Shown: piece by piece, positions 43,624 to 53,431 of the stretch
Numbering within the stretch: the stretch's first letter is position 1
Layout: each line of letters begins with the position of its first letter
Origin: Murimonas intestini
GTDB taxonomy: Bacteria; Bacillota; Clostridia; Lachnospirales; Lachnospiraceae
Direction of reading: 5' to 3'
Assembly (NCBI RefSeq): GCF_024622195.1
Contig: NZ_JANKBI010000009.1
Location: forward strand, 62,001-126,000
Length of the DNA: 64,000 bases
The notes under the pieces: generated by a model
What the model saw: the letters and a program-made list of their open reading frames with translations, nothing else
The model's database searches: none
Told to the model about the DNA's origin: nothing
Translations under genes and position numbers: made by a program

Positions 43624-45108
43624 TCAGAGATTTGTATATCCCATAAGGGATTCGTCTACTGCTTTGGCTGCCTCCCGGCCTTCCCGTATGGCCCACACTA
43701 CAAGGGACTGGCCTCTGCGCATATCGCCGGCAGTAAATACATTTTTTACTGAGGTCTGGTATTTATCCTGCTCTGTCTTTACATTTGTCCGTTCATTGAC
43801 CTCTACACGGAAGGCATCTGTGACGTATTTCTGGCTTCCCAGAAATCCTGCCGCTATGAGAACAAGGTCTGCGTCCACCACTTCCTCAGTGCCTTCCCTG
43901 GGAGCCATGACCATGCGTCCTGTTTTTTCATCCTTTTTAGATTCCAGCTTCACAAGCCTGGCCTTGCATACATTGCCCTTCTTGTCTGCGATAAATTCTG
44001 TCACAGTAGTCTGGTATACTCTCGGATCATGTCCAAATACCGCGGCGGCCTCCTGCTGGCCGTAGTCAGTCTTGCACACTCTGGGCCACTGGGGCCAGGG
44101 ATTATTCTCAGCCCTTTCATCAGGCAGCTTCGGCATCATTTCCAATTGAAGGACGGATGCCGCCCCCAGCCGGACAGAAGTCCCCACACAGTCATTACCT
44201 GTGTCTCCTCCTCCGATCACCAGGACTTTTTTCCCTTTCACAGGAACATACCTCTGGTCTTCCAAACCAGAATCCATAAGGCTCTTTGTGACAGAGCTCA
44301 AAAAATCCACTGCAAAGTATATTCCTTTTGACTCTCTGCCTGGTACTTTGATGTCCCTGGGATTAGAAGCGCCACAGGCAAGCAGTACTCTGTCGTAGTC
44401 ACGGAGCAGCTTCTCGGCCTTGACATCAGCTCCTATATCCGTGTTTAGAACAAATTCTACTCCCTCAGCTTTCATGAGCTCGATACGTCTGTCGACCACG
44501 TCTTTTTCCAGCTTCATATTCGGAATGCCATAGCGCAGCAGGCCTCCCGGCCTGTCGCTCCGCTCATACACAGTCACACTGTGTCCCCGCCTGTTCAGAT
44601 AATATGCCGCTGCCAGTCCTGCCGGGCCGCTGCCGGCTATGGCAACACGCTTTCCTGTACGCACTTTTGGCGGCTGCGGTTTCACCAGTCCTGCCAGGAA
44701 CGCATTCTCTATGATCGCTCTTTCATTTTCCTTTGTAGATACCGGTTCGCCATTTAAACTGCATGTGCAGGCAGCCTCGCAGAGTGCGGGGCATACCCTG
44801 GCAGTGAATTCCGGGAAACAGTTTGTCTTTGAGAGCCTGGCATACGCTGCCTCCCAGTTTCCATGGTAGACAAGGTCATTCCATTCTGGTATCAGGTTAT
44901 TCAGAGGACAGCCTGATACCATTGAGCCTATCATCTGCCCAGACTGGCAGAATGGCACTCCGCAGGCCATACATCTGGCACCCTGGAGCTGCTGCTGTTC
45001 TTTAGACAGAGGGACATGGAATTCTTTAAAGTCCTTAATTCTGGCCCTGGGGGATAACTCCCTGCTGGTCTGTCTCTCATAGTCTAAAAATCCTGTTGGT
45101 TTTCCCAT
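43624..45108 (-). CDS. gltD: Glutamate synthase small subunit
   Basis: 494 residues, the usual GltD length. The N-terminal iron-sulphur domain has the cysteine pattern CMACGVPFCQSG, then GCPLNNLIPEW, and later CPALCEAACTC. FAD-binding VAIAGSGPAGLAAAYYLNRRG (read as VAIAGSGPAGLAAAYY) and NAD(P)H-binding VLVIGGGDTGNDCVGTS follow. It passes electrons from NAD(P)H to GltB for making glutamate from glutamine and 2-oxoglutarate. AGGAGGG precedes the ATG, 13 bp after gltB. Confidence 0.97.
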   Translation of the reverse strand: MGKPTGFLDYERQTSRELSPRARIKDFKEFHVPLSKEQQQLQGARCMACGVPFCQSGQMIGSMVSGCPLNNLIPEWNDLVYHGNWEAAYARLSKTNCFPEFTARVCPALCEAACTCSLNGEPVSTKENERAIIENAFLAGLVKPQPPKVRTGKRVAIAGSGPAGLAAAYYLNRRGHSVTVYERSDRPGGLLRYGIPNMKLEKDVVDRRIELMKAEGVEFVLNTDIGADVKAEKLLRDYDRVLLACGASNPRDIKVPGRESKGIYFAVDFLSSVTKSLMDSGLEDQRYVPVKGKKVLVIGGGDTGNDCVGTSVRLGAASVLQLEMMPKLPDERAENNPWPQWPRVCKTDYGQQEAAAVFGHDPRVYQTTVTEFIADKKGNVCKARLVKLESKKDEKTGRMVMAPREGTEEVVDADLVLIAAGFLGSQKYVTDAFRVEVNERTNVKTEQDKYQTSVKNVFTAGDMRRGQSLVVWAIREGREAAKAVDESLMGYTNL

Positions 45109-45121
45109 TTTCTTATCCCTC

Positions 45122-48100
45122 CTATCCTTTCTTATTAGCGTAGAATGCTTCTATCTGTGCCTGCTCGCTGCTCAGGCCCTTTTCTTCCATCTGTACGATT
45201 TTCATCATCATTTTATTGTAATCATTTGGAATGATCTTTTTAAATTTAGGCAGGTATTCTGCAAAATTCTCAAGTATCTCTTTGCCCTTGGCCGAGTTTG
45301 TATATGCTGTATGGTCTATGATCATCTGCTTTAATTCTCCCACATCGTACTTGGACGTGAGCTTCTCAATAGACACCATCTGTTTATTTACCTTTGTATA
45401 AAGGTCATTATCCTCATCCAGGACATAGGCAACACCTCCGCTCATTCCGGCTGCAAAGTTTTTCCCTGTCCTTCCCAGGATGACTGCACGGCCGCCTGTC
45501 ATATATTCACATCCGTGCTCACCTACGCCTTCAACTACTGCTGACGCGCCGGAATTGCGCACGCAGAAGCGCTCGCCTGCCACACCGTTGATATAAGCCT
45601 TTCCGCTGGTGGCGCCATACAGGGCCACATTTCCTATAATAATATTCTCATCCTCTTTATAATGGATTCCGGCCGGAGGATAAACGATCAGCTTTCCTCC
45701 TGAAAGTCCTTTTCCGAAATAGTCATTGCTGTCACCCACAAGCTCCAGTGTCAGCCCATTAGGGATAAATGCTCCAAAGCTCTGGCCGCCAGCCCCTCTG
45801 CATTTCACAGTATACATGTCATCTTCCAGAGTGTCCCCATACATCTTCGTGATTTCAGACCCGAAAATAGTTCCGAAAGCCCTGTCTGTATTCGTGACAT
45901 CCACCTCAATGCTCCGTTTTTGCTTTGAAGCAAGGGGGCCTTTTAGTTTCTTTAAAAGCACTTTGACATCCTTTGTCTTTTCAAGCTGGAAATCATATGC
46001 CTGGGCCGGATCATAAATAACCTTCACCGGCTCTTTTACATATGGATTCTCAAGTACATTTGTCAGATCCACTCTTGCAGCATGGGGAGTCACTGTCTGC
46101 TCCTTTCTCTTCAGGAGATCTGACCTGCCTACAAGTTCGTCTACTGTCCTGACTCCCAGTCTTGCCATATATTCCCTCAGCTCCTGGGCTATGAAACACA
46201 TAAAGTTCATGACATATTCCGGCTTTCCTCTAAACCTTTTTCGAAGTTCCGGATTCTGTGTGGCAATTCCCACCGGGCATGTATCCAGATTGCAGACACG
46301 CATCATGACACAGCCCATGGTAATCAGCGGAGCTGTGGCAAAACCGAACTCCTCAGCTCCCAGCAAAGCAGCGATTGCTACATCCCGCCCGCTCATTAAT
46401 TTTCCGTCTGTTTCAATGCGGACTTTATTTCTGAGTCCATTCATTATCAAAGTCTGATGTGTTTCTGCCAGCCCCAGTTCCCACGGAAGCCCCGCATTGT
46501 GGATTGAACTTCTGGGCGCTGCCCCTGTCCCGCCGTCGTAGCCTGAGATGAGAATAACCTGGGCGCCTGCTTTCGCCACACCTGCTGCAACTGTCCCCAC
46601 TCCTGCCTCTGAGACCAGCTTTACAGAGATCCTGGCGTCTGTGTTAGCATTTTTCAGGTCATATATGAGCTGGGCCAGATCCTCTATGGAATAGATATCA
46701 TGATGGGGCGGCGGTGATATGAGGCTGACTCCTGGTGTGGAATGTCTTGTTTTGGCCACCCACGGATAGACCTTTCCTCCCGGAAGATGGCCTCCCTCAC
46801 CGGGCTTTGCCCCCTGAGCCATCTTGATCTGTATCTCCTTTGCACTCACCAGATACCTGGATGTGACACCGAAGCGGCCACTTGCCACCTGCTTGATCGC
46901 GGAGCACCTGTTGACTCCATCTTTTCCGGGCACAAGACGCTCCAGGCTCTCTCCGCCCTCTCCGCTGTTTGACTTTCCGTGCAGCCTGTTCATGGCTATC
47001 GCCAGAGTCTCATGAGCCTCCTGGGAAATGGATCCGTATGACATAGCTCCTGTCTTGAACCTGGTCACAATAGAATCCACGCTCTCTACTTCTTCAATGG
47101 GGACACCATTCTCCGGGTAGTTAAAATCCATCAGACTTCTCAGATACCCGCTGTCCTCCTGATCCACCAGATGGGTATATTCCTTGAACAGCCTGTAATC
47201 TCCCCTCTGAGATGCCTGCTGCAGCAGATGTATTGTCTGTGGATTATATCTGTGCTTCTCACCTGCACTCCTGAGCTTATGCCTTCCCACACTTTCAAGA
47301 GTCAGGTCCGTCTCCAGCCCAAGGGGATCAAAAGCCTCTGAGTGCAGCTGGTCAGCATCTCTTGCAATATCCTCCAATGTGATGCCGCCTACACGGCTGA
47401 CCGTATTTGTAAAATATTTTTCAATGACACTTTCATCAATGCCCACAGCTTCAAAAATCTGTGATCCCTGATATGACTGTATAGTAGAGATACCCATTTT
47501 GGAGGCGATCTTTACAATACCGTGTATCACAGCGCTGTTATAATCATTGACTGCCGCATAATAATCTTTATCCAGCATCCTGCTGTCAATCAGCTCACGT
47601 ATAGTCTCCTGCGCCAGATACGGATTCACGGCGCAGGCCCCATATCCCAGCAGCGCAGCAAAGTGATGTACTTCCCTTGGCTCACCTGATTCCAGGACTA
47701 TGGCCAGTGATGTCCGCTTCTTAGTCTTAACAAGGTGCTGGTGAACGGCTGACACTGCCAGCAGTGAAGGAATCGGCACGTGGTTCTCATCCACCCCTCT
47801 GTCTGTCAGCACCAGAATATTGGCCCCGTCTCTGTGAGCCCTGTCAACTCCCACAAAAAGATGATCGATGGCTCTCTCCAGTTTTGTATTCTTGTAGTAG
47901 GTGATAGGAACCTCAGCGACCTTAAAACCTTCCACCTTCATATTTTTTATTTTCAGCATGTCAGTGTTTGTCAGGATCGGATTATTTACCTTGAGCACCT
48001 GGCAGTTTGCAGCCTCCTCTTCAAGCAGGTTTCCGTCCTCCCCAATGTACACGGTTGTTGATGTCACCACTTCTTCTCTGATGGCATCGATCGGGGGATT

Positions 48101-49675
48101 CGTAACCTGCGCAAACAGCTGTTTAAAGTAATTGAATAAAGGCTGGTGTTCCTTTGACAGAACTGCAAGCGGGGTATCCACCCCCATGGCTCCTATACTC
48201 TCCGCGCCATTCAGCGCCATGTTCAGGATCGATGTCCTGTATTCCTCATACGTATACCCAAATGCCTTCTGAAGCCTTGCAAGCTCCTGCCCGGAATATT
48301 CCTGGACTCTCTGGTTTGGTATCTTCAGGTCTTTTAGCTGCACCAGATATTCATCCAGCCATTCCCCGTAAGGCTGTTTCCTGGCATATGTTTCCTTAAG
48401 CTCCTCATCATCGATGACTTTCCCTGCAGCTGTATCTACAAGCAGCATTTTTCCCGGATGCAGCCGTTCCTTCTGCACGATCTTTTCCGGACTTATATCC
48501 AGTACGCCAACTTCAGATGACAAGATCAGCTCGCCATCCTCAGTGATATAGTATCTGGAGGGGCGCAGGCCATTTCTGTCCAGAACAGCTCCCACAATAT
48601 CACCATCTGAAAAGACAATGGATGCCGGACCATCCCACGGTTCCATCATAGTGGCATAATACTGGTAGAAATCTTTTTTATTCTGGCTGATAGTCTGATT
48701 ATTAGCCCAGGGTTCGGGTATCATGATCATAACTGCCAGCGGCAGCTCCATCCCGCTCATTACCAGGAATTCCAGAGCATTATCCAGCATTGCTGAGTCA
48801 GACCCCTGGGTATTCACTACAGGAAGCACTTTGTGAAGTTCCCCTGCAAAGTGCTCAGATGACATGGTCTCTTCCCTGGCCAGCATCTTATCTGCATTTC
48901 CTCTGATCGTATTTATCTCACCGTTATGCACGATAAACCTGTTGGGATGTGCCCTTTCCCAGCTGGGATTTGTATTTGTGCTGAACCTGGAATGAACCGT
49001 GGCGATCGCTGATTCATAATCCCCGCTCTGAAGATCTTTGAAAAACGTTCTCAGCTGTCCTACCAGGAACATGCCCTTATAGACAATTGTCCTGCTGGAG
49101 AGTGATGCCACGTATGTATTATCCGTGCTCTGTTCAAATACCCTCCTGACTACATAGAGTCTGCGGTCAAAGTCCAGTCCCCGCTCCAGATGCGCCGGCC
49201 TTTTGATAAATGCCTGCATGATACACGGCATGCATTCCACAGCCTTTTGCCCCAGCACCTCAGGCATGGTCGGGACCATCCTCCATCCCAAAAATTCCAT
49301 CCCCTCTTTTTCCACAATGATCTCAAACATCTTTTTAGCCTGATTACGCTTTAATTCATCCTGCGGGAAAAAGAACATCCCCACACCGTAATCTCTCTCA
49401 GAACCTAAAAAGATGCCGAGGGATCTGCAGGTTTTCGAAAAGAACTTGTGAGAAATCTGTAATAGGATTCCTACACCGTCACCTGTTTTTCCTTCGGCAT
49501 CTTTGCCAGCTCTATGTTCTAAATTTTCAACTATCTTTAATGCATTCTCTACTGTCCTGTGTGTCTTGATACCTTTTATATTAACTACGGCACCAATTCC
49601 ACAATTGTCATGTTCAAACTCCGGCCGGTACAGCCCCGGACTCTGAGCAGCAGGACTTTGCGCTCTATATTCCAT
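45122..49675 (-). CDS. gltB: Glutamate synthase large subunit
   Basis: 1517 residues, full length. A short propeptide is followed by C25 in EHDNCGIGAVV, the expected N-terminal nucleophile of the class II glutaminase domain after processing. The FMN/2-oxoglutarate barrel has GEGGESLERL, GGHLPGGKVYPWVAK, GYDGGTGAAPRSS and the 3Fe-4S cysteines in MGCVMMRVCNLDTCPVGIATQ (read CVMMRVCNLDTCPVG). The C-terminal GXGXG beta-helix domain is intact (GDSNDYFGKGLSGGKL). It works with GltD. Promoter at 49708-49736; AAAGGA before the ATG. Confidence 0.97.
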   Translation of the reverse strand: MEYRAQSPAAQSPGLYRPEFEHDNCGIGAVVNIKGIKTHRTVENALKIVENLEHRAGKDAEGKTGDGVGILLQISHKFFSKTCRSLGIFLGSERDYGVGMFFFPQDELKRNQAKKMFEIIVEKEGMEFLGWRMVPTMPEVLGQKAVECMPCIMQAFIKRPAHLERGLDFDRRLYVVRRVFEQSTDNTYVASLSSRTIVYKGMFLVGQLRTFFKDLQSGDYESAIATVHSRFSTNTNPSWERAHPNRFIVHNGEINTIRGNADKMLAREETMSSEHFAGELHKVLPVVNTQGSDSAMLDNALEFLVMSGMELPLAVMIMIPEPWANNQTISQNKKDFYQYYATMMEPWDGPASIVFSDGDIVGAVLDRNGLRPSRYYITEDGELILSSEVGVLDISPEKIVQKERLHPGKMLLVDTAAGKVIDDEELKETYARKQPYGEWLDEYLVQLKDLKIPNQRVQEYSGQELARLQKAFGYTYEEYRTSILNMALNGAESIGAMGVDTPLAVLSKEHQPLFNYFKQLFAQVTNPPIDAIREEVVTSTTVYIGEDGNLLEEEAANCQVLKVNNPILTNTDMLKIKNMKVEGFKVAEVPITYYKNTKLERAIDHLFVGVDRAHRDGANILVLTDRGVDENHVPIPSLLAVSAVHQHLVKTKKRTSLAIVLESGEPREVHHFAALLGYGACAVNPYLAQETIRELIDSRMLDKDYYAAVNDYNSAVIHGIVKIASKMGISTIQSYQGSQIFEAVGIDESVIEKYFTNTVSRVGGITLEDIARDADQLHSEAFDPLGLETDLTLESVGRHKLRSAGEKHRYNPQTIHLLQQASQRGDYRLFKEYTHLVDQEDSGYLRSLMDFNYPENGVPIEEVESVDSIVTRFKTGAMSYGSISQEAHETLAIAMNRLHGKSNSGEGGESLERLVPGKDGVNRCSAIKQVASGRFGVTSRYLVSAKEIQIKMAQGAKPGEGGHLPGGKVYPWVAKTRHSTPGVSLISPPPHHDIYSIEDLAQLIYDLKNANTDARISVKLVSEAGVGTVAAGVAKAGAQVILISGYDGGTGAAPRSSIHNAGLPWELGLAETHQTLIMNGLRNKVRIETDGKLMSGRDVAIAALLGAEEFGFATAPLITMGCVMMRVCNLDTCPVGIATQNPELRKRFRGKPEYVMNFMCFIAQELREYMARLGVRTVDELVGRSDLLKRKEQTVTPHAARVDLTNVLENPYVKEPVKVIYDPAQAYDFQLEKTKDVKVLLKKLKGPLASKQKRSIEVDVTNTDRAFGTIFGSEITKMYGDTLEDDMYTVKCRGAGGQSFGAFIPNGLTLELVGDSNDYFGKGLSGGKLIVYPPAGIHYKEDENIIIGNVALYGATSGKAYINGVAGERFCVRNSGASAVVEGVGEHGCEYMTGGRAVILGRTGKNFAAGMSGGVAYVLDEDNDLYTKVNKQMVSIEKLTSKYDVGELKQMIIDHTAYTNSAKGKEILENFAEYLPKFKKIIPNDYNKMMMKIVQMEEKGLSSEQAQIEAFYANKKG

Positions 49676-49707
49676 ACGCCCATTCCTTTCTGTTTTGGTT
49701 TGCTGAT

Positions 49708-49736
49708 AATATACACCTATTTTTTAAATCTGTAAA
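49708..49736 (-). promoter_or_regulatory. Promoter of the gltBD operon
   Basis: Minus strand TTTACA (49736-49731), 17 bp, TATATT (49713-49708). The transcript would have a short leader of about 25-30 nt. Confidence 0.75.
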
Positions 49737-49814
49737 CCCCAAATTTTTTCCAAACTGTCAGATTATTTGTTTATTTATCATTTTAATGCAAAATGTGTAC
49801 ACTTATTCTTCTGT

Positions 49815-49859
49815 TTTCTTCTGATGCAGTGTTATGTCTTAACATCGCATCAGAAGAAA
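49815..49859. other. Long intergenic hairpin, 13-bp perfect stem
   Basis: TTTCTTCTGATGC (49815-49827) pairs with GCATCAGAAGAAA (49847-49859), with a further 5-bp inner stem TGTTA/TAACA. No T run follows on either strand, so it is not a classic terminator. It lies between the methyltransferase gene end and the gltB promoter. The remaining bases of 49676-49989 are AT-rich without other recognisable structure. Confidence 0.6.
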
Positions 49860-49989
49860 TATGCCGGACAATCAAAAATAAATTAAAAATCCGTAGTTAA
49901 GCCTATAAACAGCTTAATTTGACAAGATAATTTTGCTGCAAAATATCATCCTGATAAACATATAAATCCGATTCACAATTACAGTTATT

Positions 49990-50787
49990 TTAAGGCTTCC
50001 TTGCCAGCTGTAAATCAATGGTATCATATATTGTAAATGTCCCGCCATACTGATTTATTGTTTCTTCTATTTTTGTAAAAAATTCCGTTCTTATCTTTTC
50101 TTCAATTGCAATATGGTCTGAATACGTACCAAGTAATTCAATATATTCTTTAGCCAAAAATGTTCTTGTCCTGTAAAACATAGCGTGCCTTATATCAGTA
50201 AAACCATATTTTTCTGCAATTTTCGCCCGACAAATAGCCTGTTCTTCACTGTATTCCCTTTCAGCTTTTATATCTTTGCCGTAGTATTCACAATAATATT
50301 TTGAATACAGCTTATCAATTTCTGCTGAAATGTCAGGATTGCCCTTATCCCGATACGGATGATTGGCAAATCTTGCAAAAGCTCCGCCATGTTTCAGCAT
50401 ACCATAAACTTTTGTATATCCAATATCTTCTGGTACCCAATGGAAAGCAGACGCAGAATAAACCAGGTCATATTGAGAATCAGGAAAAGAAACATTTTCA
50501 AATTTCTCATTTATAACCGAAAAATTTTTATATTCCTCAAACTTTTTCTCACATAATTTTGAGAATTTCTCTCCATATTCAACCGCTGTTAAGATACATC
50601 CTGTTTTCAGAATTGGTAATGTTGCCTGTCCTCCTCCAATCCCCACCTCGACAACATGGGATGAATTATCGATGTCAATATACTCAAAAAGCATCTTGTA
50701 AAGGTCATCTGTATATCCGGGCCGAAATTTTTCATATGCCGCTGCAACTGTATCAAATGTCCATTCCAAACCTTTATTTACTGTCAT
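49990..50787 (-). CDS. Class I SAM-dependent methyltransferase
   Basis: 265 residues. SAM-binding motif I VVEVGIGGGQATL near 45-57, the acidic motif II in LTAVEYGEKF, and DLVYSASAFHWV as motif post-II, typical of UbiE/Cfa-like small-molecule methyltransferases. N-terminus WTFDTVAAAYEKFRPGY is common in this group. The start MTVNKGLEW at 50787 has GGAGGG upstream; an in-frame start at 50934 is not supported. The DNA is clearly more AT-rich than its neighbours, which suggests recent acquisition. Substrate unknown. Confidence 0.85.
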   Translation of the reverse strand: MTVNKGLEWTFDTVAAAYEKFRPGYTDDLYKMLFEYIDIDNSSHVVEVGIGGGQATLPILKTGCILTAVEYGEKFSKLCEKKFEEYKNFSVINEKFENVSFPDSQYDLVYSASAFHWVPEDIGYTKVYGMLKHGGAFARFANHPYRDKGNPDISAEIDKLYSKYYCEYYGKDIKAEREYSEEQAICRAKIAEKYGFTDIRHAMFYRTRTFLAKEYIELLGTYSDHIAIEEKIRTEFFTKIEETINQYGGTFTIYDTIDLQLARKP

Positions 50788-50849
50788 AACACATATCCCT
50801 CCATCAAACCGCATTTTATCAGCGTCGTTTAAAATGACAAATTTAGGTA

Positions 50850-51479
50850 TTACATTTTGTAAAAGGCATTTATCAGCACCGAAACAAGATTTGCCGCCAT
50901 ATGGAATACAATCGGCGCTTTGAGGTCCCCCCATTTTTCATATACATAGATCAGGATAAGTCCCATGGGAAATGCATAAATGATCTGAACCATATTTCCG
51001 TGGTAGAGGGCAAATATCGCTGATGACAGCAGCACTGCCTGATACCCTTTAAGAAATGCCTTCATCCTGCCATATAAAAGTCCTCTGAAAATCAGTTCCT
51101 CTGTAACCGGCGCTATGAGTCCGAATCCCGCTATCTGAACCACAAGAGCGCCTGCCATTAGAGATTCCTGTGCCTCATTAGAAAATGTCTGAGTCACACC
51201 TGCCAGATTCATGATCCATGTAAAAGCCTGGCTGATTATCACAGCTCCCACAACGATCAGGATATATGTCCAGGCTTTATATTCTGCTTTTTTGATCCTT
51301 ATTTTTCCCATCTTCTTGTCCCTGCTGTACAGCCACAGCACTACAGGCAGCATGACAAGCGCCGTTAAAGCCGTAACCAGAGTATCTCCCAGAGCAGTTC
51401 CCAGAAGTATATACAGGACGGAACCTGCAACATAGTATATTAGCATAGGGTAAATGGAATCTACAAGATTATACAGCAT
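50850..51479 (-). CDS. CPBP-family intramembrane metalloprotease
   Basis: 209 residues with about six membrane helices. The three signature motifs are present: EELIFRG (EExxxR), FALYHGNM (FxxxH) and HMAANLVSV (HxxxN), the active-site residues of the Rce1/CPBP family. The substrate is unknown; relatives take part in maturation of peptides or signalling in Gram-positives. The short gap to the methyltransferase gene (62 bp) suggests possible co-transcription. Confidence 0.9.
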   Translation of the reverse strand: MLYNLVDSIYPMLIYYVAGSVLYILLGTALGDTLVTALTALVMLPVVLWLYSRDKKMGKIRIKKAEYKAWTYILIVVGAVIISQAFTWIMNLAGVTQTFSNEAQESLMAGALVVQIAGFGLIAPVTEELIFRGLLYGRMKAFLKGYQAVLLSSAIFALYHGNMVQIIYAFPMGLILIYVYEKWGDLKAPIVFHMAANLVSVLINAFYKM

Positions 51480-51558
51480 ACGCTTCTCCTCTTATGAATG
51501 AATTTAATCAAGAGTGCACAAATCCCCGGCTGCATAAATACGGCCGGGGATTCCCACA

Positions 51559-53181
51559 TCAGAACAGGAAAGAAAACTGTCCAAATGCATATCTGAGGAC
51601 TGTAGAACCAATCCCCAGGATAACAAAAGCATAAATCACGATTGTAATCACATTGTTCACTAAAAATCCCAGGAAAGCTGCATAAACCAGCTGGCTGTCA
51701 CTGGCTCTTGTAATCCCCTTCATACCGGTGAAGAAGAAGAAATACCCAAGGATGACACCGAGCCCTGCTATCATGTAGGAAAGAAGCGGCGAAAGGATTC
51801 CGAAAAGGATCCCTCCTGCCAAAAACGGCAGAACTGCTATTGTCTTAGCTGCCACACAGCAGACTGACTGTCCAAAGCTGACAGGCTGCTTTGAAATCCC
51901 GTGGTAAATGGGCATAAATACAGCTGCAAAGGCTATGTTGATTCCGAAAGAAGCGATCAGTACTGAAAGGAACATCAGGAAAATAGTTCCGCCCAGACCG
52001 CTCGTAGACCCGGAAAGTGTCCTTAAAACTACTACAAGAACATAGAGTGCCATCAGGACAGATTCCGCTCCTAACAGAAGCATTCCTTCTTTTACGTCAC
52101 CTTTTGCTGTAAACTGCTTTAAAGACTCAGGATTCTTCAGGCCGCTGATAAATGTTTTCCACATGCCCGACATAGCTGCGCCGAAAGCTCCCGGCTGGCG
52201 GTGATGCTGCTGTCCGTAATACCCCTGATACGGTCCCTGGTATGGTCCCGGACCTGGCTGGCCCTGATACGGTGCTCCGGCTCCCGGTCCTCCCGGATAC
52301 GGCGCTCCCGGCCCCATATGACCCTGATATGGTCCCCCGGCTCCTGGTCCTCCCTGGTATGGCGCTCCAGGACCCGGCTGGCCCTGATACGGCGCTCCTG
52401 CTCCCGGCTGACCCTGATATGGTCCCCCAGGTACTGGCTGGCCCTGATATGGCATTCCCGGTATCGGCCCTCCCTGGTATGGCGCTCCAGGACCCGGCTG
52501 GCCCTGATACGGTGCTCCGGCTCCCGGCTGGCCCTGATATGGCATTCCCGGTACTGGCTGGCCCTGATACGGCGCTCCCGGTACTGGCACTCCCTGCCCT
52601 GACTGGCCCTGATACGGCATACCTGGTACTGGTCCTCCCTGGCCTGGCTGACCCTGATACGGCATTCCTGGTACTGGTCCCTTCTGTCCTGGCTGGCCCT
52701 GATGTATTGCCTCTGGTTCCGGATCACTCTCGCCTTCTGCCTCTGCTTCTGACTGACTCTGATCCTCTGTCTCTGCTTCTGACTGACTCTGGTCCTCTGC
52801 ACCCGGTCCACTCTGGTTTTCCGTCTCTATTTCCAGCTGGATTTGATCTGCTGCCCCGGCTTCAGTGTCCTGCTCCTGTACTTCATCAGCATCATCCGAT
52901 TCCGTCTGATCCTGATCCAGTACAGTATCCTCAGACATGCTCTCAAGTGTTATATCATCACTCTGCTGGTCCTGATCAGGTTTCTCAGCTGAAGTCAGGT
53001 CCTGCTCAGGCTCTTTGGCCTCCGGCTGGCTCTGCCCGGCAGTTTCCTCAGTCTGGAGCGCCTGTTCCGCATCATGTACTGGATTCTCTTCTTCCTGCCC
53101 TGCTGCTTCTTTTATTTCCGTCTGGCAAGAGCATACTTCCCCATCTTCAAGCTTTTTCCCACATTGTGTACAAAATGGCAT
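51559..53181 (-). CDS. Zinc-ribbon, acidic and proline-rich-repeat membrane protein (Yip1-like)
   Basis: 540 residues. N-terminal zinc ribbon MPFCTQCGKKLEDGEVCSCQ; an acidic Gln/Glu/Asp-rich stretch (about 25-165); a tandem array of PYQGQPGxG-type units (about 170-320) rich in Pro, Gly, Gln and Tyr; then five membrane helices (about 365-540) with a Yip1-like layout (MLLLGAESVLMALYVLVVVL first). Function unknown. The start at 53181 lies behind AAGGAGGAG; an upstream in-frame start at 53229 is not supported. A zinc ribbon also occurs in the protein at 29288. Confidence 0.8.
   Translation of the reverse strand: MPFCTQCGKKLEDGEVCSCQTEIKEAAGQEEENPVHDAEQALQTEETAGQSQPEAKEPEQDLTSAEKPDQDQQSDDITLESMSEDTVLDQDQTESDDADEVQEQDTEAGAADQIQLEIETENQSGPGAEDQSQSEAETEDQSQSEAEAEGESDPEPEAIHQGQPGQKGPVPGMPYQGQPGQGGPVPGMPYQGQSGQGVPVPGAPYQGQPVPGMPYQGQPGAGAPYQGQPGPGAPYQGGPIPGMPYQGQPVPGGPYQGQPGAGAPYQGQPGPGAPYQGGPGAGGPYQGHMGPGAPYPGGPGAGAPYQGQPGPGPYQGPYQGYYGQQHHRQPGAFGAAMSGMWKTFISGLKNPESLKQFTAKGDVKEGMLLLGAESVLMALYVLVVVLRTLSGSTSGLGGTIFLMFLSVLIASFGINIAFAAVFMPIYHGISKQPVSFGQSVCCVAAKTIAVLPFLAGGILFGILSPLLSYMIAGLGVILGYFFFFTGMKGITRASDSQLVYAAFLGFLVNNVITIVIYAFVILGIGSTVLRYAFGQFSFLF
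52240..52700. repeat. Coding minisatellite (Pro/Gly/Gln/Tyr repeats)
   Basis: More than fifteen imperfect units, mostly 24-36 bp, built on GGCTGGCCCTGATAYGG (plus strand). All lengths are multiples of three, so unit gain or loss would change protein length without a frameshift. Confidence 0.85.
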
Positions 53182-53215
53182 GATTTGTCTCCTCCTTATC
53201 GGTATGTACTCATAT

Positions 53216-53249
53216 TTATTTCCAACCACATTTTATTTCCAACCACATT
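53216..53249. repeat. 17-bp tandem duplication upstream of the zinc-ribbon gene
   Basis: TTATTTCCAACCACATT occurs twice in direct tandem just upstream of the gene at 51559-53181. Likely a slippage duplication; no function seen. Confidence 0.7.
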
Positions 53250-53266
53250 TTGAACCCATATATCGT

Positions 53267-53416
53267 TCAAAATGACTCAACAGTTTTGCTGTCTTTTATC
53301 CATCTGCGGATAAGTCTTGACCTCATGTCAGTGAAGGATATATGCCCGCCACTGCCGCTAAACTTGTTTTTGGCGATTCTTCCCTCCACCTGCAGAGGCG
53401 GAGATTTCTCGCTCAT
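53267..53416 (-). CDS. Possible 49-residue small protein, member of a local repeat family
   Basis: An ATG-started frame of 49 residues beginning MSEKSPPLQVEGRIAKNKF and ending IKDSKTVESF, 15 bp after the Ser/Glu-rich protein gene. It has no clear ribosome site. Its first about 20 codons are repeated, in decayed form, at 58319-58395 and 58656-58692, where a frameshift and an early stop are seen. The family is not recognised. It may be a real small gene, or the remnant of a longer one. Confidence 0.3.
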   Translation of the reverse strand: MSEKSPPLQVEGRIAKNKFSGSGGHISFTDMRSRLIRRWIKDSKTVESF

Positions 53417-53431
53417 TTCGTTAAAATCATA

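Noticed and set aside
52240..52700. CRISPR-like array
   Set aside because: Units are short, uneven in length and in frame with a long open gene; there are no unique spacers and no cas genes.
52242..53183. Long plus-strand open frame opposite the zinc-ribbon protein gene
   Set aside because: A shadow of the Pro/Gly repeats; the minus-strand protein has real domains and a strong ribosome site.
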